DNA of 64,000 nucleotides, from NCBI RefSeq assembly GCF_035917455.1, contig NZ_CP109078.1, positions 1,798,001 to 1,862,000 on the forward strand, read 5' to 3'. The notes below the pieces were generated by a model. The model was not told where the DNA came from, did no database searches, and was given only the letters and a program-made list of their open reading frames with translations. Positions 12,505 through 20,801 of the stretch are shown in pieces. The DNA comes from Micromonospora sp. NBC_01796. GTDB taxonomy: Bacteria > Actinomycetota > Actinomycetes > Mycobacteriales > Micromonosporaceae. The translations under genes were made by a program, and so were the position numbers. Position 1 is the stretch's first letter. Each line of letters opens with the position of its first letter.

Positions 12505-13386
12505 TCAACGGGCACGGGCGGTCTCACGTACGCCGGCGAACAGGTCGGATTCCGGCAGCGGACTCTCCACCAACGACTTGACCAACTGGAAGTCCTCGGT
12601 CGGCCAGGCGCGCTGCTGGATCTCCATCGGCACCTGGAAGAAGAAGCCGTCCGGGTCGATCTGGGTGGCGTGCGCCCGCAGCGCGTCGTCGCGTACGGGG
12701 AAGTACTCCGCGCACTCCACCCGGGTGGTGACCCGGGGCCCCTTGTCCGGGCGGTCCTCCCAGTTCTTGAGCCACTCCTCGTACGGCGACTCCCGCCCGG
12801 CCGCGAGCACCGCCTCGTGCAGGGCCATGAAGCGCGCCTTGGAGAAGCCGATGTCGTAGTAGAGCTTCAGCGGCTGCCACGCCGGCCCCAACTCGGGGAA
12901 CTGGTCGGGGTCACCGGCGGCGTCGAAGGCCGCGACGCTGATCTTGTGGCACATGATGTGGTCGGGGTGCGGGTAACCGCCGTCCTCCGGGTAGGTGGTC
13001 ACCACGTGCGGACGGAACTCCCGCATCAGCCGGACCAGCGAACCGGTCGCGACGGCGACATCCTGCAGCGCGAAGCACCCCTCGGGCAGCGGCGGCAGCG
13101 GGTCGCCCTCGGGCAGCCCGGAGTCGACGAAGCCCAGCCAGGCCTGCTCGACACCGAGGATGCCCCGGGCCGCGTCCATCTCCGCCCGACGGATCTCGCC
13201 GATGTTCGCCCAGACGTCCGGCCGGTCCAGCTTGGGGTTCAGGACGCTGCCCCGCTCACCGCCGGTGCAGGTCGCGACGAGCACGCTCACGCCCTCGGCG
13301 ACGTACTTCGCCATGGTCGCCGCGCCCTTGCTCGACTCGTCGTCGGGATGCGCGTGTACGGCCATGAGACGCAGTTGCTCTGCCAA
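12505..13386 (-). CDS. mca: Mycothiol S-conjugate amidase
   Basis: Mca is a zinc amidase that cleaves mycothiol S-conjugates to a mercapturic acid and GlcN-Ins, detoxifying electrophiles. The 293-residue product is of family length. Zinc and catalytic signatures are AHPDDE at residues 12-17 and PHPDH at 139-143. The start is TTG 13386, with GAGGAG seven bases upstream and family-like N-terminus MAEQLRLMAVHAHPDDE. The paralogous MshB (mycothiol biosynthesis) is the main alternative. The VLVATCTGGERG segment and the DUF4307-greA neighbours favour Mca. It indicates that this organism uses mycothiol as its main thiol. Confidence 0.95.
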   Translation of the reverse strand: MAEQLRLMAVHAHPDDESSKGAATMAKYVAEGVSVLVATCTGGERGSVLNPKLDRPDVWANIGEIRRAEMDAARGILGVEQAWLGFVDSGLPEGDPLPPLPEGCFALQDVAVATGSLVRLMREFRPHVVTTYPEDGGYPHPDHIMCHKISVAAFDAAGDPDQFPELGPAWQPLKLYYDIGFSKARFMALHEAVLAAGRESPYEEWLKNWEDRPDKGPRVTTRVECAEYFPVRDDALRAHATQIDPDGFFFQVPMEIQQRAWPTEDFQLVKSLVESPLPESDLFAGVRETARAR

Positions 13387-13529
13387 CGAAATACTCCTCG
13401 TCCGTGCTGCCGCCGAGCCCCCGCGGCTCGACCGGCTGACCTGCCGGTATCGTTCGGTAACCGTTTGCGAAGATGGACTCTGCCATTCTGGCCGATGCCA
13501 CCGACAACGCCCCGCAGGAGATGTGCCCG

Positions 13530-13964
13530 GTGACCGAGACGAACGCCACTCGTTCTTCCGACGCGCCGGTCTTCCCCGCCGACCGGTACGGACACCGACG
13601 CGCGCCCCGACGCCGCCGCCCCTGGCTGCGCGCACTGCTGGTGGTCGCCCTGGTGGCCGTCCTCGGCCTGGCTTCCGCCCGGCTCTACCGACAGTACGGC
13701 GACCCCACCTACGACGCCCAGGTGATCACCTACACCGACATTACCGACAGCCAGTTGCGGCTGGTCTTCCGGGTGACCGTCCCGGCCGGTGGCTCGGCGA
13801 TCTGCGCGGTACGCGCCCGGTCCCGGGACGGGGCCGAGGTCGCCCGCGAAGAGGTACGGGTCGACGCCCCGGCCGGCGAGCGGCAGCCCGTGGTCGAGCA
13901 CCAGCTCACCACCACGGGCAAGGCCCTCGTCGGCGAGGTACTGCGCTGCCGGGCGGCCGACTGA
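13530..13964 (+). CDS. DUF4307 membrane protein
   Basis: A 144-residue protein if GTG 13530 is used (AGGAG nine bases upstream); an in-frame ATG at 13473 would add 19 residues. The N-terminal arginine-rich cytoplasmic part precedes one transmembrane helix (about residues 34-50, LRALLVVALVAVLGLASA). The extracytoplasmic domain is about 90 residues, with two cysteines (in AICAVRA and LRCRA) that could pair. The family is uncharacterised and typically sits divergent from mca and next to greA, as here. It probably shares the divergent mca promoter region (13387-13529). Confidence 0.85.
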   Translation: MTETNATRSSDAPVFPADRYGHRRAPRRRRPWLRALLVVALVAVLGLASARLYRQYGDPTYDAQVITYTDITDSQLRLVFRVTVPAGGSAICAVRARSRDGAEVAREEVRVDAPAGERQPVVEHQLTTTGKALVGEVLRCRAAD

Positions 13965-14144
13965 GCCGGGGCCGGACCAGCCCCGAGCCGTCGCGACGCG
14001 AGGCCCCCGAACACCGTCTGTGAGCCGATCGGGGCCGTTCGGTTCAGTTCGGCAATAAATCATCACCCGTCCGGTGTGTATCGCACTGGTAACTTGGTAC
14101 TTCGTTCCTGTCCGCAGCAGTCCGTTTACCCAAGGAGATCGTCT

Positions 14145-14645
14145 GTGTCCACGACCGACCGCGAGGCGCCCGCCACCTGGCTGTCCCAGGACGCGCACGA
14201 CCGCCTGCAGGCCGAGCTCAACGAGTTGATCGCCGGCCGGCCGGTGATCGCCGCGGAGATCAACGCCCGGCGCGAAGAAGGCGATCTGCGGGAGAACGGC
14301 GGATACCACGCCGCCCGCGAGGAGCAGGGCAAGCAGGAGCATCGCATCCGCTACCTCCAGGAACTGCTGCGTACCGCCTCCGTGGGTGAGGCGCCGAACG
14401 CCGACTCGGTCGCCCCGGGCACCGTCGTCACGATCCACTTCGACGACGACGAGGAGGACAAGGAGACCTTCCTGCTCGGCTCCCGGGAGATCGCGGCCAC
14501 CACCGACCTGACGGTCTACAGCCCCGAGTCCGCGCTCGGCAAGGCCATCCTCGGCACCCGTGCCGGCCAGACGGTCACGTACACCGCGCCGAGCGGTGCG
14601 GACATCAAGGTCACCGTGGTCGCCTTCGAGCCGTTCGCCGGCTGA
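14145..14645 (+). CDS. greA: Transcription elongation factor GreA
   Basis: GreA rescues backtracked RNA polymerase by stimulating transcript cleavage. The 166 residues comprise an N-terminal coiled coil (AELNELIAGRPVIAAEINARREEGDLRENGGYH region, about 20-75) and a C-terminal FKBP-like domain. The acidic tip residues are visible in REEGDLRENGGYHAARE. GTG 14145 has AAGGAG with seven-base spacing. The C-terminal segment SALGKAILGTRAGQTV is the family signature. It follows DUF4307 in the same direction. Confidence 0.96.
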   Translation: MSTTDREAPATWLSQDAHDRLQAELNELIAGRPVIAAEINARREEGDLRENGGYHAAREEQGKQEHRIRYLQELLRTASVGEAPNADSVAPGTVVTIHFDDDEEDKETFLLGSREIAATTDLTVYSPESALGKAILGTRAGQTVTYTAPSGADIKVTVVAFEPFAG

Positions 14646-14670
14646 CCGGTCGACCCCTCGATCACGATTC

Positions 14671-14701
14671 GACCGGGGTCGGGACCACCCCGATCCCGGT
14701 C
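14671..14701. terminator. Hairpin between convergent greA and ilvA
   Basis: An 11-bp stem with one G-U pair (14671-14681 with 14691-14701). A second 7-bp GGCCGGC hairpin at 14738-14758 spans the ilvA stop. Neither has a T-tract. Position between convergent genes suggests termination. Confidence 0.45.
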
Positions 14702-14748
14702 GAACGGCACCGCGCCGGTGACGGCCGAGTCGGTTAGGGCCGGCGTTC

Positions 14749-15972
14749 CTAGCCGGCCGCCTCACCGAAGGCCACCTGGTAACCGCTGGCCCGCAGCGCG
14801 CTGATCAGCCGGTCGGAGTGCTCCGCTCCCCTGGTCTCCACCGAGAGCGCCACCTCGACCTCGCCCAGGCGCAGGTGCGGATTGTGTCGCTGGTGCACCA
14901 CGTCGACCACGTTGCCCCGGTGCTCGGCGATCTGGCTGAGCAGCAGCGCGAGCTGACCCGGCCGGTCGTTGCAGCGCACCGTCAGACGCAGGTAACGCCC
15001 GGCCGCGGCGAGCCCGTGCTCGATCACCCGCAGCAGCAGCAGCGGGTCGATGTTGCCGCCGGAGACCACCGCCACCACCGGCGCCTCGACCTCCACCACG
15101 CCCGCCAGCAGCGCCGCCACCCCGGCCGCGCCGGCCGGCTCGACCACCTGCTTGCCCCGCTCCAGCAGCATCAGCAGGGCCCGGGAGATGTCCTCCTCGG
15201 AGACCGTCACCACCTCGTCGACCAGCTTGCTCACGTGCGCGAAGGTGAGATCGCCGGGGCGTCCCACCGCGATTCCGTCGGCGATGGTGGCGAACGCCGG
15301 CAGCCGTACCGGCCGGCCGGCGAGCAGCGAGGGCGGGAAGGCCGCCGCGCCGGCCGCCTGGACCCCGATCACGCGTACGTCGGGACGGAGCGCCTTCACC
15401 GCGACCGCGATCCCGGAGACCAGCCCGCCGCCGCCCACCCCGGCCACGATCGTCTTCACGTCCGGGCACTGCTCCAGGATCTCCAGCGCGACGGTGCCCT
15501 GGCCGGCGATCACGTCGGGGTGGTCGAACGGGTGGATGAACACCGCTCCGGTGCGGTCGGCGAAGTCGCGGGCCGCGACGAGGGACTCGTCCACGGTGTT
15601 GCCGACCAGTTCGATCCGGGCGCCGTACCCCTTGGTCGCCGCCACCTTGGGCAGCGGCGCGCCGACGGGCATGAAGACGGTCGAGTTGATGCCGAGCAGG
15701 CCGGCGGCGAGAGCCACCCCCTGGGCGTGGTTGCCGGCGCTGGCCGCGACCACCCCGCGCGCCCGCTCCTGCTCGGACAACCGGGCGATCCGCACGTACG
15801 CACCGCGCACCTTGTACGACCCGGCCCGCTGGAGGTGTTCGCACTTGAGCCAGGCCGTCCCGCCGAGCGCGGCGCTGAGCGGCCGGGATGGCTCCAGCGG
15901 GGTGGTACGGGTGATGCCGGCGAGCAGTTCGCGCGCGGCGTGCACGTCGGCGAGGCCGACCAGGTCCGTCAT
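14749..15972 (-). CDS. ilvA: Threonine ammonia-lyase (biosynthetic, with ACT-like domain)
   Basis: This enzyme deaminates threonine to 2-oxobutyrate, the first step to isoleucine. The 407-residue product has a PLP fold type II domain with the Schiff-base lysine in AGSYKVRGAY (Lys54), the SAGNHAQGVA motif, and glycine-rich phosphate loop VGGGGLVSG. A C-terminal ACT-like domain (about 328-407, RLTVRCNDRPGQLALLLSQI) indicates feedback regulation. ATG 15972 is chosen because upstream sequence is not conserved. Catabolic TdcB-type forms of this length with a single ACT domain are the alternative assignment. Confidence 0.92.
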   Translation of the reverse strand: MTDLVGLADVHAARELLAGITRTTPLEPSRPLSAALGGTAWLKCEHLQRAGSYKVRGAYVRIARLSEQERARGVVAASAGNHAQGVALAAGLLGINSTVFMPVGAPLPKVAATKGYGARIELVGNTVDESLVAARDFADRTGAVFIHPFDHPDVIAGQGTVALEILEQCPDVKTIVAGVGGGGLVSGIAVAVKALRPDVRVIGVQAAGAAAFPPSLLAGRPVRLPAFATIADGIAVGRPGDLTFAHVSKLVDEVVTVSEEDISRALLMLLERGKQVVEPAGAAGVAALLAGVVEVEAPVVAVVSGGNIDPLLLLRVIEHGLAAAGRYLRLTVRCNDRPGQLALLLSQIAEHRGNVVDVVHQRHNPHLRLGEVEVALSVETRGAEHSDRLISALRASGYQVAFGEAAG

Positions 15973-16079
15973 GTCCAGATCGTCGCACCCCGTCCCGGCC
16001 CCGCCCTCCGGGGCGCCCCGCCGATGCCCGCCATCACACCGCCCACCGCCCACCACCCCCCGGGTGGTAGGGAACTCAT

Positions 16080-16144
16080 GTAGAGAAAGAGTGGCTATCC
16101 GCCGCCGGACAACCACTCTTTCTCTACCTGAGCGCGGATCTTGG
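16080..16144 (-). repeat. Intergenic inverted repeat, type B copy 1
   Basis: A perfect 15-bp inverted repeat (16080-16094 with 16113-16127) around an 18-base loop, lying between the amidase stop and the ilvA start. Pairing continues outward by four more base pairs past one mismatch. Read on the minus strand, the element begins with CCAAGATCCGCGC (16144-16132) and its right arm begins ATAGCCACTC (16098-16089). Both features recur in the element at 63254-63324, while most of the stem sequence differs. See the finding on this family. Confidence 0.85.
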
Positions 16145-16165
16145 GGTTAGGGGGTGGGGTGTGGG
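16143..16165 (+). other. G-quadruplex-capable G-tract motif over the amidase stop
   Basis: Four G-runs (4, 5, 4 and 3 Gs) are separated by loops of 3, 1 and 3-4 bases on the plus strand, fitting the canonical quadruplex pattern. It overlaps the last codon and stop of the amidase, which is coded on the opposite strand, and abuts the type B inverted repeat. Folding is not shown. Confidence 0.5.
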
Positions 16166-17541
16166 ACTCGGGGCCAGTTGGGGGCGTGGCGGGGCCACGG
16201 GGCGGCCATTTCGAACTGGCCGGCCACGCCTAGCAGCAGCAGTTCCGAGCCGGGCGGGCCGACGAGTTGCACCCCGACCGGGAGCCCGTCCGGGCGCAGG
16301 CCGACCGGGACCACCAGCGACGGCAGGCCGGCCATGTTCCACGGGGCGGCGTACGGGGCGTACCGGATGTTGGTCATCATGTTCGCCCGCCACGAGCGGC
16401 CGGCCCAGCCTTCCGCCCGCGGCGGGGTCGCCGCCAGCGCCGGGGTGAGCAGCAGGTCGACCGAGTTGTCGGTGAAGAAGCCGATCGACCGTTCCCGCCA
16501 CCCGGACCGGTCGGACTCCCGGACGTAGCCCCGCCGGTACGCCCAGGCGCCGAGTCCGGTGTGCCGCCGGCTGCGCGGTTGCAGGGTCCGCCGGTCGAGT
16601 CCGGCCTCCTCCACGTCACGGGAGGCGGCGGCCAGCCAGGTGGCGATCCCGCGCAGCCCGAGCGAGGTCGGGTAGACCGGGTCGACGGTGACGGTGTCGT
16701 GCCCGGCGGCGGCGAGCAGCCGGGCACCGGTGGCGACCGCGTCGGTGTTGGGCGCGTCGGCGCGTACGCCGGCCACCGGTGAACGCAGCGAGACCGCCAC
16801 CCGCAGGCGCTGCGGCGGCACCAGCTTGTCCGGTCGCCGGCCGGCGAGTACGGAGAAGCCGACGGCCGCGTCGGCGACGGTGGTGGCGAGGATGCCGTGT
16901 TCGGTGAGCCCGAACCAGTCGTCCGCGCCGAGTTGGCAGGGCACCACACCGGAGCCGGGCTTGAGCCCGACCAGCCCGCAGCAGGCGGCGGGGATGCGCA
17001 ACGAGCCGAGCCCGTCGTTGCCGTGCGCGATCGGCACCAGACCGGAGGCGACCGCAGCCGCCGCACCACCGGACGAGCCGCCCGGGGTGCGGTCGAGCTG
17101 CCACGGGTTGCGGGTGACCGAGCCCTCGTCGTCGGTCAACGCCCAGAGGCCCAGTTCCGGCATCCGGGTCACGCCGACGATCACCGCGCCCGCACCACGC
17201 AGCCGCCGGACCACCTCGTGGTCGTCCTCGGCGATCGCGGTACGGGCCGCTGCGGAGCCGTTCCAGGTGGGCAGGCCGGCGACCGGAGTGTTCTCCTTGA
17301 CCGCGATCGGCACCCCGGCCAGCGGCAGGTTGGCCAGGTCGTCCTGCTCGTCGACCTTCTCCGCCTCGACGATCGCCTCGCCACCCCGTACCACCCGGAA
17401 CGCGGCGAGTTCGCCGTCGCTGCGGGCGATGTGGTCGAGGTGGTCCGCCACCACCTGGGTGGCGGACGCGTCACCACGGCGGACCGCCCGCGCGATCTGC
17501 TTCGCGGTCGCGCCGACCCAGGACGGCATGAGCTCCTGCAC
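16147..17541 (-). CDS. Amidase-signature family hydrolase
   Basis: A 464-residue amidase. The Ser-cisSer-Lys triad is visible: Lys82 (IAVKENTPV), Ser156 (TPGGSSGG) and Ser180 (HGNDGLGSLRIPA). The loop before Ser180 has Leu where most family members have Gly. The substrate is not predictable; the family hydrolyses amides, including the GatA glutaminase partner. No gatB or gatC neighbours are seen, so a free-standing amidase is more likely than GatA. The start could be GTG 17541 (GGGAGG eight bases upstream) or ATG 17529 (GGAG four bases upstream). It is 20 bases downstream of the cystathionine gamma-synthase gene and likely co-transcribed. Confidence 0.9.
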   Translation of the reverse strand: MQELMPSWVGATAKQIARAVRRGDASATQVVADHLDHIARSDGELAAFRVVRGGEAIVEAEKVDEQDDLANLPLAGVPIAVKENTPVAGLPTWNGSAAARTAIAEDDHEVVRRLRGAGAVIVGVTRMPELGLWALTDDEGSVTRNPWQLDRTPGGSSGGAAAAVASGLVPIAHGNDGLGSLRIPAACCGLVGLKPGSGVVPCQLGADDWFGLTEHGILATTVADAAVGFSVLAGRRPDKLVPPQRLRVAVSLRSPVAGVRADAPNTDAVATGARLLAAAGHDTVTVDPVYPTSLGLRGIATWLAAASRDVEEAGLDRRTLQPRSRRHTGLGAWAYRRGYVRESDRSGWRERSIGFFTDNSVDLLLTPALAATPPRAEGWAGRSWRANMMTNIRYAPYAAPWNMAGLPSLVVPVGLRPDGLPVGVQLVGPPGSELLLLGVAGQFEMAAPWPRHAPNWPRVPHPTP

Positions 17542-17561
17542 TCCCCACCCCTCCCGAAAGG

Positions 17562-18704
17562 TCAGCCGAGCGCCTGCTCCAAATCGGCGAGCAGGTCGTC
17601 AGCCGTTTCGATGCCGACAGACAGTCGCACGAGATCGGCGGGAACTTCAAGCGGCGAGCCGGCAGCACTCGCATGTGTCATCCGGCCGGGGTGTTCGATC
17701 AGCGATTCCACCCCGCCGAGGGACTCGGCGAGCACAAAGAGCTTGGTCCGGTTGCAGATGTCGACCGCCTGCGCCTCGCCGCCGGCCGCCCGGAACGAGA
17801 TCATGCCGCCGAACCGGCGCATCTGCTTGGCCGCCGTCTCGTGCCCGGGGTGGTCGGGCAGGCCCGGGTAGCGAACCTCGGCCACGGCCCGGTGCGCGGA
17901 GAGGTAGTCGACGATCCGCTCGGCGTTGTCGCAGTGCCGGTCCATCCGTACGCCGAGGGTCTTGATCCCGCGCAGGGTGAGCCAGGCGTCGAACGGGCCG
18001 GGTACGCCGCCCATCGCGTTCTGGTGGTACGTCAGCTCCTCGCCCAGGCCGCGGTCGGCCGTGATCAGCGCCCCACCGATCACGTCGGAGTGGCCGCCGA
18101 GGTACTTGGTGGTGGAGTGGACCACCACGTCGGCGCCGAGCGCCAGCGGCTGTTGCAGGTAGGGCGAGGCGAACGTGTTGTCGACCGCGAGCAGTGCCTG
18201 GGCCTCGTGGGCGATCGAGGCGAGAGCCGGCAGGTCGGCGATGTTGAGCAGCGGGTTGGTCGGCGTCTCCACCCAGATGACCTTGGTCTGGCCGGGGCGG
18301 ATCGCGGCCCGTACGGCTTCCGGGTCGGAGAGCTTCGCGGCGGTCCAGCTCAGCCCCCACCGGTGCAGGACCTTGGCGAAGAGCCGGTACGTGCCGCCGT
18401 ACGCGTCGTCCGGGATCACCACGTGGTCGCCGGGGCGGCAGACCGTACGCAGGAGGGTGTCCTCGGCGGCGAGGCCGCTGGCGAAGGCGAGCCCGACCTG
18501 GCCGCCCTCGATCGCGGCGAGGCACTCCTGCAGTGCCGTACGGGTCGGGTTGGCCGACCGGCTGTACTCGTAACCGAGCCGCGGCGCCCCGACCTCGTCC
18601 TGGGCGTAGGTGCTGGTTGCATATATGGGTGGCACTACCGCGCCGGTGCGTGGATCAGGTTCCTGACCGGCGTGGATGGCGAGCGTCTCGAAGCCGTAAT
18701 TCAT
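17562..18704 (-). CDS. metB: Cystathionine gamma-synthase / gamma-lyase (PLP, Cys/Met metabolism)
   Basis: A 380-residue Cys/Met-metabolism PLP enzyme. The Schiff-base lysine is Lys200 in HSTTKYLGGHSD. The YSRSANPTR segment and DNTFASPY are family signatures. It either condenses O-acyl-homoserine with cysteine to cystathionine or cleaves cystathionine to cysteine; sequence alone does not separate these. With cystathionine beta-synthase 5 kb away, a role in (reverse) transsulfuration feeding cysteine to mycothiol is plausible. The start ATG is only 23 bases from the divergent HIT gene start, with no Shine-Dalgarno, suggesting a leaderless mRNA. Confidence 0.93.
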   Translation of the reverse strand: MNYGFETLAIHAGQEPDPRTGAVVPPIYATSTYAQDEVGAPRLGYEYSRSANPTRTALQECLAAIEGGQVGLAFASGLAAEDTLLRTVCRPGDHVVIPDDAYGGTYRLFAKVLHRWGLSWTAAKLSDPEAVRAAIRPGQTKVIWVETPTNPLLNIADLPALASIAHEAQALLAVDNTFASPYLQQPLALGADVVVHSTTKYLGGHSDVIGGALITADRGLGEELTYHQNAMGGVPGPFDAWLTLRGIKTLGVRMDRHCDNAERIVDYLSAHRAVAEVRYPGLPDHPGHETAAKQMRRFGGMISFRAAGGEAQAVDICNRTKLFVLAESLGGVESLIEHPGRMTHASAAGSPLEVPADLVRLSVGIETADDLLADLEQALG

Positions 18705-18727
18705 TGGGGTGACGTTAGTCTGCCGGG
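18705..18727. promoter_or_regulatory. 23-bp divergent intergenic region, candidate leaderless promoters
   Basis: The start codons of metB (minus) and the HIT gene (plus) are separated by 23 bases. Neither has a Shine-Dalgarno. TAGTCT at 18716-18721 is 6 bases before the HIT GTG. On the other strand TAACGT lies 7 bases before the metB ATG. Both are at -10 spacing for transcripts starting at the start codon. The -35 regions would have to lie inside the opposite coding regions. Confidence 0.4.
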
Positions 18728-19147
18728 GTGAAGCCTTGCGTCTTCTGTGGCATTGTCGCGGGTTCCGTGCCGGCCTTCACCGTCGCCGACGAGCCGGCCG
18801 GGATGGCGTTTCTGGACACCAGACCGGTTTTCCGGGGTCATGTACTGGTCGTACCCCGAGAGCATTATGAGGTTTTGCCCGATTTGCCTGTTTCTTCGCT
18901 TTCTGGATACTTCGGTCTGGTACAGCGGATCACCATCGCCGTCGAGACCGGACTCGGCTCGGGCGGCACCTTCGTCGCCATGAACAACCGGGTGTCCCAG
19001 TCCGTCCCGCACCTGCACACCCACGTGGTCCCCCGGACCAAGGGCGACGGCCTGCGCGGTTTCTTCTGGCCCCGGACCACGTACGACGACGCCGACGCGG
19101 CAACCGGCTACGCGGCCCGGATCGCCGCCGCACTCCCGCCCGCCTGA
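18728..19147 (+). CDS. HIT-family nucleotide hydrolase/transferase
   Basis: A 139-residue histidine-triad protein. The triad is HLHTHVV (His95, 97, 99) in SVPHLHTHVVPR. An N-terminal CxxC (Cys4, Cys7) is the usual zinc-binding half of this family. HIT proteins hydrolyse nucleotide phosphoramidates or dinucleoside polyphosphates; the exact substrate is unknown. The GTG start is supported by MKPCVFCGIVAG, the common family opening. It is divergent from metB with a very short gap. Confidence 0.92.
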   Translation: MKPCVFCGIVAGSVPAFTVADEPAGMAFLDTRPVFRGHVLVVPREHYEVLPDLPVSSLSGYFGLVQRITIAVETGLGSGGTFVAMNNRVSQSVPHLHTHVVPRTKGDGLRGFFWPRTTYDDADAATGYAARIAAALPPA

Positions 19148-19279
19148 CCGCGCCCTCCTCGCCCGCCACCGACCGCCTGAGCCGCCCGTCGGCGGGTACC
19201 CCCGGGTGCCGGACGAGCCGGGTAAGGATCTTGACCGGCGCGTGGTTACACAGGGCAGAGGTATGAGAGGAGACCTACC

Positions 19280-19951
<672 letters not shown>

Positions 19952-20078
19952 TCCGCACCAGCGCTCCCCTGCCAACCATCGACGCGGGAATTTCCGGCCT
20001 GACGTGTCGCATCCGCCCGGCGCCGTTCGTAGCGAAGATGGAGGCGGACAAAGGTCCGCCCGAGTCGAGGGAGCAGAC

Positions 20079-20441
20079 ATGGCCGAGTACCTCATCTACT
20101 TCAACCAGCAGTGGGTGGGTGACCACACCGAGGAGTGGTTTCGCGAGCGCGGCCCACTCGCTGCGGCGGTCGTGGACGAGATCAAGGCAGCCGGGGCGTA
20201 CCTGTTCGCCGGGGGCTTGGAAGTGGACGGCCCCGTATCCAGTGCCGACGCCACGAGCGGCACGGTGATGTTCACCGACGGGCCGTACGTCGAGACCAAG
20301 GAGTGGCTGGGCGGGCTGACCGTGGTGGACGTGGCCGACGAGGAAACGGCCCGAATGTGGGCCGGCAAGCTCGCGCAAGCGTGCGGCTGGCCCCAGGAGG
20401 TCCGACGGTTCGGCCGCGCCCCGCAACCCGGTGACGGGTGA
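20079..20441 (+). CDS. YCII-related (DGPF-type) small protein
   Basis: A 120-residue alpha/beta protein of the YCII superfamily. The DGPF-family signature is present as FTDGPYVETKEWLGG (DGPY at 67-70). Such proteins often accompany ECF sigma factors as PhnB/YCII-type sensors; no sigma factor is adjacent here. The start ATG has AGGGAG five bases upstream. It is bracketed by the 28-bp direct repeat derived from the msrA 3' end, which suggests the segment carrying it arrived by a recombination event. Biochemical function is unknown. Confidence 0.88.
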   Translation: MAEYLIYFNQQWVGDHTEEWFRERGPLAAAVVDEIKAAGAYLFAGGLEVDGPVSSADATSGTVMFTDGPYVETKEWLGGLTVVDVADEETARMWAGKLAQACGWPQEVRRFGRAPQPGDG

Positions 20442-20469
20442 GCGGGGAGTCGGCAGTCCCGGCCGCGAA

Positions 20470-20510
20470 GGATGAGCTGCCCGGTCGGCGTCGCCCGTGC
20501 AAGCGTCTGA
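20470..20510 (+). pseudogene. Displaced msrA 3'-end remnant (direct repeat copy 2)
   Basis: Bases 20470-20497 repeat 19902-19929 exactly. Read in the MsrA frame, this copy continues as [12 protein letters not shown] and stops at TGA 20508-20510, a plausible alternative MsrA C-terminus. Homology stops immediately upstream of the repeat. It looks like the original 3' end of msrA, separated from the gene by the YCII segment. Confidence 0.6.
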
Positions 20511-20555
20511 TCAGTGATCTAAAACCATTGGCGGACCGGCCCGAAGGTGGTTAAC

Positions 20556-20597
20556 GTGGCCGTACACGTGAGAGGAGGTGGTCCAAGCTTTGTGTAG
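20556..20597 (+). CDS. Candidate 13-codon upstream ORF in the RNase Z leader
   Basis: GTG 20556 to TAG 20595 codes for VAVHVRGGGPSFV. AAGGTGG five bases upstream could act as a ribosome site. The ORF itself contains AGAGGAGG (20571-20578), a strong Shine-Dalgarno-like sequence with no ATG at normal spacing. A TTG at 20590 could open a second short frame ([12 protein letters not shown]). Whether either is translated is unknown. Confidence 0.35.
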   Translation: MAVHVRGGGPSFV

Positions 20598-20760
20598 CAA
20601 CGGGACTCGTGAGGTGGCTGTCCGCTAGCCGCTGTCCTTGACAGTGCAACATCGTCGAGACCGTGTGGCAGCGGTGCGGCGAATCCGAGACAGCCACCCG
20701 ACCCCCGGGGTGCCGGCTTTGTCCAGCCGGCCCGCGCACCGCGCGGAAGCCCCGGGGGTC
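20598..20760 (+). promoter_or_regulatory. Structured 5' leader of RNase Z gene
   Basis: Two RNA domains can be drawn. Domain 1: a 10-bp helix (20613-20622 with 20689-20698) encloses 66 bases. Inside, a 5-bp hairpin (20632-20636 with 20640-20644) competes with an alternative 6-bp pairing (20629-20634 with 20669-20674). Domain 2: a 10-bp helix (20701-20710 with 20750-20759) closes a three-way junction holding two perfect hairpins (20712-20718/20725-20731 and 20732-20737/20741-20746). The ribosome site GGAGG is at 20791. The competing pairings suggest a cis-regulatory element. I do not recognise it as a named riboswitch. Confidence 0.5.
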
Positions 20761-20801
20761 GTTCCATATCCGGTGCACCTTTTCGACCCCGGAGGCCCCA
20801 G

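Noticed and set aside
16147-17541. GatA subunit of the Glu-tRNA(Gln) amidotransferase
   Set aside because: No gatC or gatB is near, and the loop before the catalytic Ser180 departs from GatA. A general amidase call is safer.
20598-20760. tmRNA, RNase P RNA, SRP RNA or a known riboswitch
   Set aside because: I looked for the encoded tag peptide, the GAGGAAAGTCC-type core and the SRP tetraloop pattern and found none. The leader is reported as an unassigned structure instead.
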